The notes beneath the pieces were generated by a model, which saw only the letters and a program-made list of their open reading frames with translations, was not told where the DNA came from and made no database searches. This document shows positions 35,716 to 39,688 of a DNA stretch of 39,688 nt, in pieces. This DNA is from an uncultured Muribaculaceae bacterium (GTDB taxonomy: Bacteria; Bacteroidota; Bacteroidia; Bacteroidales; Muribaculaceae). The stretch's first letter is position 1; every line of letters begins with the position of its first letter. The stretch is from the NCBI GenBank assembly GCA_910585275.1, contig CAJUCW010000034.1, positions 1 through 39,688 of the forward strand, given 5' to 3'. Position numbers and translations under genes: made by a program.

Positions 35716-36240
35716 TTAGTTTTCTTTGTTAGACAATGTCTCCAATATGCCATGAAGCTTGTTGCCACCGCTCTGGAGAGCGCTGATAACGTTCTTGGCG
35801 GGACTCTGGAGAAGAGTGATAACGTCTCCGATGAGTTCGTTCTTGCTCTTGATGTTGCTGAGCGTGTCTAACTGCGCTTCGCCAACATATACTGTCTCCT
35901 CTACATATGCACCCTTCAACATGGGAAGAGTGTCGTTTTTCTGACGGAAACTCTTAATAAGCTTTGCAGGCGCATTGCCCGTGTTGCTCAGAAGAAGAGT
36001 CGTCTCTCCGTGGAGAAGGTCATAGAGCTCACTATAGTCTTTATCGCTTGCCTCAAATGCTTTCTTGAGAAGAGTGTTCTTCACGCAAAGCATCTTGATG
36101 TCGTCCTTGAAACATGCACGACGGAGCGCGCTTGTCTTTTCGGCGTTAAGACCGGATGTCTGGGTCAGATATACACATGAATATTCAGCAAGTGTATTTC
36201 CAATCTTTTCAATAATCAGTGATTTATCTTCCTTTTTCAT
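35716..36240 (-). CDS. rplJ: Ribosomal protein L10
   Basis: A 174-residue protein that anchors L7/L12 to the 50S stalk base. The N-terminal rRNA-binding domain (I-I-E-K-I-G-N-T-L-A, then V-Y-L-T-Q-T-S-G-L) and the C-terminal helix that binds L12 are present. It lies between rplA (17 bases) and rplL (32 bases) in the standard order. In other bacteria L10 represses its own mRNA; no clear L10-binding leader fold can be claimed in the short gap here. Confidence 0.97.
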   Translation of the reverse strand: MKKEDKSLIIEKIGNTLAEYSCVYLTQTSGLNAEKTSALRRACFKDDIKMLCVKNTLLKKAFEASDKDYSELYDLLHGETTLLLSNTGNAPAKLIKSFRQKNDTLPMLKGAYVEETVYVGEAQLDTLSNIKSKNELIGDVITLLQSPAKNVISALQSGGNKLHGILETLSNKEN

Positions 36241-36257
36241 TTCGTCTTCCTTTTAGT

Positions 36258-36953
36258 TTATTCAACCACAGACTTGGGTTCCACCTTTACGCCGGGACTC
36301 ATTGTGCTCGAAAGATAAATACTCTTAATATAAGTGCCTTTCGCCGTAGCCGGTTTCAACTTGATAAGAGTGTTGACAAACTCCTTTGCATTGTCGCGCA
36401 TCTGCTCGGCAGTAAAGCTTACTTTGCCGATGGATGCATGAACGATGCCGGTTTTATCTACTTTAAAGTCAATCTTACCCTGTTTAACCTCCTTGACAGC
36501 TTTGGCAACATCCATAGTCACAGTGCCGCTCTTCGGGTTAGGCATAAGTCCACGAGGACCCAGGATACGGCCCAAAGGACCGAGCTTGCCCATCACTGAA
36601 GGCTGAGTGATAATAACGTCAACGTCTGTCCAACCGCCTTTAATCTTTGCGAGATACTCGTCAAGGCCAACATAGTCGGCACCAGCCTCTTTGGCTGCAG
36701 CCTCTGCATCGGGAGTGCAAAGCACGAGAACCCTTACCTGCTTACCTGTGCCATGAGGAAGAGAAACAACGCCGCGGACCATTTGGTCTGCCTTACGGGG
36801 GTCAACTCCGAGACGTACGTCGATATCAAACGAAGAATCAAATTTGGTGAAGGTCACCTCTTTTACTTTCTCTGCTGCCTCAGCGAGTGTATAAGCCTTC
36901 CCGGGTTCAATCTTCGACAAAGCCAACTTTTGATTTTTTGTCAGTTTTCCCAT
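36258..36953 (-). CDS. rplA: Ribosomal protein L1
   Basis: A 231-residue L1-stalk protein with the conserved G-P-L-G-R-I-L-G-P-R-G-L-M-P-N-P-K motif near the middle, followed by G-T-V-T. It binds 23S rRNA at the E site and can repress the rplKA mRNA in many bacteria. It lies 12 bases after rplK. The start (MGKLTKNQKLAL) matches the family. Confidence 0.98.
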   Translation of the reverse strand: MGKLTKNQKLALSKIEPGKAYTLAEAAEKVKEVTFTKFDSSFDIDVRLGVDPRKADQMVRGVVSLPHGTGKQVRVLVLCTPDAEAAAKEAGADYVGLDEYLAKIKGGWTDVDVIITQPSVMGKLGPLGRILGPRGLMPNPKSGTVTMDVAKAVKEVKQGKIDFKVDKTGIVHASIGKVSFTAEQMRDNAKEFVNTLIKLKPATAKGTYIKSIYLSSTMSPGVKVEPKSVVE

Positions 36954-36965
36954 TTTTGAAGATTT

Positions 36966-37409
36966 TTAAATGTTTTCGGGGAACGCCCCTTTAACGGTGA
37001 TACCCATGCTTCTCGCTGTGCCGGCAACCATACGCATTGCCGAGTCTAAAGTAAAACAGTTCAAATCAGGCATCTTGTCCTCTGCAATAGTCTTCACCTG
37101 GTCCCAAGTAATCTCTGCCACTTTGTTACGGTTAGGCTGTGCCGAACCGCTCTTAAGCTTGGCAACCTCCTTAAGCTGCACTGCAACCGGGGGAGTCTTT
37201 ACGATAAAGTCGAAAGACTTGTCAGTGTAATAAGTAATTACAACCGGAAGAACCTTTCCTGCCTTATCCTGGGTACGGGCGTTGAATTGCTTGCAAAATT
37301 CCATGATATTGATGCCCTTAGAACCCAACGCAGGTCCTACAGGAGGCGACGGATTCGCCGCACCACCCTTTATCTGCAATTTGATCTGTCCAGCAATTTC
37401 TTTAGCCAT
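36966..37409 (-). CDS. rplK: Ribosomal protein L11
   Basis: A 147-residue protein of the GTPase-associated centre of the 50S subunit. The N-terminal domain has G-G-A-A-N-P-S-P-P-V-G-P-A-L-G-S-K-G, including the proline-rich hinge loop that contacts factors and thiostrepton. The C-terminal rRNA-binding part ends in A-R-S-M-G-I. It follows nusG by 64 bases in the standard order. Confidence 0.98.
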   Translation of the reverse strand: MAKEIAGQIKLQIKGGAANPSPPVGPALGSKGINIMEFCKQFNARTQDKAGKVLPVVITYYTDKSFDFIVKTPPVAVQLKEVAKLKSGSAQPNRNKVAEITWDQVKTIAEDKMPDLNCFTLDSAMRMVAGTARSMGITVKGAFPENI

Positions 37410-37473
37410 TGTTCTGTTTGTTTATTATTGTTATGCAAGCTTCATATCTGCCGAGGTGCGTAACATCACTCCG

Positions 37474-38025
37474 TCAAATCCTTTCAACCTGCGAATTCTC
37501 CAACTCAAGATCGGTGGGTCGTCCGAAAATCTTGACCTCGACCTTAATCTTCTTTTTGTCAGCGTTAACCTCGCGTATAACCCCGGCAAATCCCGAAAAT
37601 GGTCCGAAATTAACCTTGACGGATTCGCCAACAATATATTCGCTGGCGGCATCCTCCTGAGGTTTGCGTAGTTCATCAGCCGCACCCAACATCCGCATAA
37701 CCTCGCTCTCTCTGAGAGCTTCAGGCATACTGTTTTTGGCACGTCCACGCAAAAAATCAATGACATTAGTCGTGTTACGGAGTTCATAAATAACCTCACC
37801 CGTCAACTTTGCCTCAATAAAGACATAGCCGGAATAAAGATTACGCTCCTTTAGCACTTTCTTGCCATTGCGCGTAGTATAAACTTTCTCTGTAGGAATC
37901 AACACCTGTGAAACGTACTGTCCGAGATTCGTATTTTTGATTGCTGCATCAAGAACCTCCTTGACCTTCGCTTCCTTTCCTGAAATGGCACGCAAAACAT
38001 ACCATTCTTTCTTATCTTCAGCCAT
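37474..38025 (-). CDS. nusG: Transcription termination/antitermination factor NusG
   Basis: A 183-residue factor. The N-terminal NGN domain (about 1-110: W-Y-V-L-R-A-I-S-G-K-E, L-Y-S-G-Y-V-F-I-E) contacts the clamp of RNA polymerase. The C-terminal KOW domain (about 130-183: V-N-F-G-P-F-S-G-F-A-G-V-I-R-E-V) contacts Rho or ribosomal protein S10. The length matches Bacteroidetes NusG, and its place beside secE and rplK separates it from the specialised capsule-locus UpxY homologues. Start ATG at 38023-38025. Confidence 0.97.
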   Translation of the reverse strand: MAEDKKEWYVLRAISGKEAKVKEVLDAAIKNTNLGQYVSQVLIPTEKVYTTRNGKKVLKERNLYSGYVFIEAKLTGEVIYELRNTTNVIDFLRGRAKNSMPEALRESEVMRMLGAADELRKPQEDAASEYIVGESVKVNFGPFSGFAGVIREVNADKKKIKVEVKIFGRPTDLELENSQVERI

Positions 38026-38044
38026 TGAACTACAAATTTAAAGT

Positions 38045-38236
38045 TTAAAAACTGATGCTATACACCAGTTCCATGAGAAGATTGAAAATCTTATCCACAA
38101 CCCAAATAAACACAGCGATGATGATGGAAGCAATCAACACCAGCACTGAGCTGTTGATAAGTTGTTTCTGAGTTGGCCAAGAAACCTTATAAACAAGTTC
38201 GCTATAAGATTCCTTTATGTCGTTGATTAATTTCAT
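38045..38236 (-). CDS. secE: Preprotein translocase subunit SecE
   Basis: A 63-residue single-helix SecE that clamps SecY in the Sec translocon. An N-terminal amphipathic stretch with the conserved V-S-W-P-T pattern (K-V-S-W-P-T-Q-K-Q) precedes one transmembrane helix (about 33-56). The open frame extends back to 38281, but the added residues run into the tRNA, so the ATG at 38236 is correct. It sits between trnW and nusG as is usual. Confidence 0.95.
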   Translation of the reverse strand: MKLINDIKESYSELVYKVSWPTQKQLINSSVLVLIASIIIAVFIWVVDKIFNLLMELVYSISF

Positions 38237-38248
38237 ATCAATTTCAAT

Positions 38249-38324
38249 TGGCACGGGAAGAGAGGCTCGAACTCCCGACACCTGGTTTTGGAGACCAGTG
38301 CTCTACCGACTGAGCTATTCCCGT
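38249..38324 (-). tRNA. trnW: tRNA-Trp (CCA anticodon)
   Basis: A 76-base cloverleaf with acceptor ACGGGAA/TTCCCGT, discriminator G and an encoded CCA (38251-38249). The anticodon stem CTGGT/ACCAG displays CCA, and the T arm contains GTTCGAG. It is placed between tuf and secE, as in many Bacteroidetes. Confidence 0.97.
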
Positions 38325-38328
38325 AATT

Positions 38329-38359
38329 ATGGGGCCTTCAACTAAGCCGAAGGCCCCAT
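38329..38359 (-). promoter_or_regulatory. Hairpin between tuf and trnW
   Basis: A perfect 11-pair stem, ATGGGGCCTTC with GAAGGCCCCAT, has a 9-base loop. It lies 26 bases after the tuf stop and directly before trnW. On the minus strand it is followed by AATTACGG, not a U tract, so processing or mRNA-end protection seems likelier than full termination. Confidence 0.7.
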
Positions 38360-38384
38360 TATAGTCATTTCAGTTAATTCTGAA

Positions 38385-39572
38385 TTAATCCTCGATTACA
38401 GCAGTAATCTGACCCGAACCAACGGTGCGGCCACCTTCGCGGATTGCGAAACGAAGACCCTGATCACATGCTACCGGAGTGATGAGCTTAACCTCAATCT
38501 CAACATTGTCACCAGGCATTACCATCTCGATACCTGCAGGAAGAGTAATCTCACCTGTTACGTCAAGAGTACGGATATAGAACTGAGGACGATATTTGTT
38601 ATGGAACGGAGTATGACGGCCACCTTCTTCTTTCTTCAAGATATAAACCTGAGCCTTGAAGTGATCGTGAGGCTTAACCTGTCCGGGATGGCAGATAACC
38701 ATACCACGTTTGATTTCGTCTTTGTCAATACCGCGGAGAAGGAGACCAACGTTATCACCAGCTTCACCTTCGTCAAGAATCTTACGGAACATCTCAACAC
38801 CGGTAACAACAGACTTCTTGTCAGCACCAAGGCCAAGAATCTGAACCTCATCACCTACTTTCACGCGACCAGCCTCGATACGACCGGTTGCCACAGTACC
38901 ACGACCGGTGATTGAGAACACGTCCTCAACAGGCATAAGGAAAGGCTTATCAACGTCACGGGGAGGAAGCGGAATCCAATTATCAACAGCCTCCATAAGC
39001 TCCATAACCTTCTCTTCCCACTCAGGCTCACCATTAAGAGCACCAAGAGCAGAACCGCGAATGATAGGAGTTTCGTCACCATCGTAATCATACTGAGAAA
39101 GAAGGTCACGCATATCCATCTCAACGAGCTCAAGCATCTCCTCGTCGTCAACCATGTCACACTTATTCATGAACACAACAAGACGGGGAACGTTCACCTG
39201 GCGTGCAAGAAGAATATGCTCGCGAGTCTGAGGCATCGGACCGTCAGTTGCAGCAACAACGATAATTGCACCGTCCATCTGAGCAGCACCGGTTACCATG
39301 TTCTTAACATAGTCGGCGTGTCCCGGGCAGTCAACGTGAGCATAGTGACGATTAGCTGTCTGATACTCTACGTGTGCAGTATTGATGGTGATACCACGCT
39401 CTTTCTCCTCGGGAGCGTTATCAATTGAATCGAATGAACGAAGCTCGGAAAGACCCTTTTCAGCAAGCACCTTAGTGATGGCTGCAGTAAGCGTGGTCTT
39501 GCCATGGTCAACGTGACCAATCGTACCGATGTTTACATGCGGTTTGGTTCTTTCGAATTTTTCTTTAGCCAT
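38385..39572 (-). CDS. tuf: Elongation factor Tu
   Basis: A 395-residue GTPase that brings aminoacyl-tRNA to the ribosome. G1 is GHVDHGKT (about 19-26), G3 is DCPGHADY (about 80-87) and G4 is NKCD. The domain 2 and 3 motifs (T-G-R-G-T-V-A-T-G-R, and the ending F-A-I-R-E-G-G-R-T-V-G-S-G) are normal. It lies between trnT and trnW/secE. Start ATG at 39570-39572. No unusual features are seen. Confidence 0.98.
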   Translation of the reverse strand: MAKEKFERTKPHVNIGTIGHVDHGKTTLTAAITKVLAEKGLSELRSFDSIDNAPEEKERGITINTAHVEYQTANRHYAHVDCPGHADYVKNMVTGAAQMDGAIIVVAATDGPMPQTREHILLARQVNVPRLVVFMNKCDMVDDEEMLELVEMDMRDLLSQYDYDGDETPIIRGSALGALNGEPEWEEKVMELMEAVDNWIPLPPRDVDKPFLMPVEDVFSITGRGTVATGRIEAGRVKVGDEVQILGLGADKKSVVTGVEMFRKILDEGEAGDNVGLLLRGIDKDEIKRGMVICHPGQVKPHDHFKAQVYILKKEEGGRHTPFHNKYRPQFYIRTLDVTGEITLPAGIEMVMPGDNVEIEVKLITPVACDQGLRFAIREGGRTVGSGQITAVIED

Positions 39573-39631
39573 AAGTTTTGCTAGTATTATTTAGTTTGTT
39601 TATTTTCCTCTTCGGTACAGAGGAGAGAACT

Positions 39632-39688
39632 TGGAGCCAATGGCGGGATTTGAACCCGCGACCTCTTCCTTACCAAGGAAGTGCTCTA
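39632..39688 (-). tRNA. trnT: tRNA-Thr (GGT anticodon), 5' end cut off
   Basis: The 3' part of a tRNA at the window edge. The anticodon stem CTTCC/GGAAG displays GGT, the T arm is GCGGG-TTCAAAT-CCCGC, and the acceptor strand is CATTGGC with discriminator T and encoded CCA. The 5' acceptor and most of the D arm lie beyond base 39688. Confidence 0.95.

Overview
The window looks like a chromosomal segment of a gut Bacteroidales bacterium, most likely Muribaculaceae-like. This rests on several signs. RpoB, RpoC, PheS and EF-Tu read as Bacteroidetes-type proteins. Promoters fit the TTTG / TAnnTTTG pattern. A TPP riboswitch drives a TonB receptor plus PnuT. There is an ECF sigma three-gene unit, a PL11 polysaccharide lyase, and the tuf-trnW-secE-nusG-rplKAJL-rpoBC order. 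Family assignment is inference from recognition of motifs; no search was run.

Layout. (1) 1-3070: an AT-rich accessory block on the minus strand with five small genes. They encode an HNH-like protein, two unrecognised proteins, a protein with an internally duplicated integrase-SAM-like domain, and a 96-residue piece resembling only the beta region of FtsK. A candidate promoter at 3042-3072 and a strongly structured, possibly 6S-like RNA (about 2821-3037) precede them. (2) 3317-6306: TPP riboswitch, TonB-dependent receptor and PnuT, a thiamine uptake unit. (3) 6426-7895: a guanine-deaminase-like enzyme and an M48 lipoprotein protease. (4) 8023-9882: ECF sigma factor, a probable membrane anti-sigma protein and a small exported protein. 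(5) 10051-15729: TlpA-like thiol-disulfide lipoprotein, acyl-CoA ligase, YbdG-type mechanosensitive channel and an AT-rich exported TPR protein. (6) 15985-20129: a Dcu C4-dicarboxylate transporter and an OprO/P-like porin, convergent with aspartate ammonia-lyase. Together they suit aspartate uptake, deamination to fumarate and fumarate/succinate exchange. (7) 20289-25634: nth, pheS, a SIMPL-domain protein, an unknown exported protein and a PL11 rhamnogalacturonan lyase. (8) 25717-26912: a decayed AAA+ (CbxX/SpoVK-like) remnant beside an Rpn-family PD-(D/E)XK nuclease. (9) 26991-39688: the rpoC-rpoB-rplL-rplJ-rplA-rplK-nusG-secE-trnW-tuf-trnT transcription/translation cluster on the minus strand, cut at its 5' end by the window edge.

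The observations most worth following are: the structured RNA with competing helices ahead of the HNH-like cassette; the cassette itself; an rplL-rpoB terminator whose loop is exactly complementary to a site in the rpoB leader; the AAA+ remnant next to the Rpn gene; and a long perfect hairpin inside the start of the mechanosensitive channel gene.
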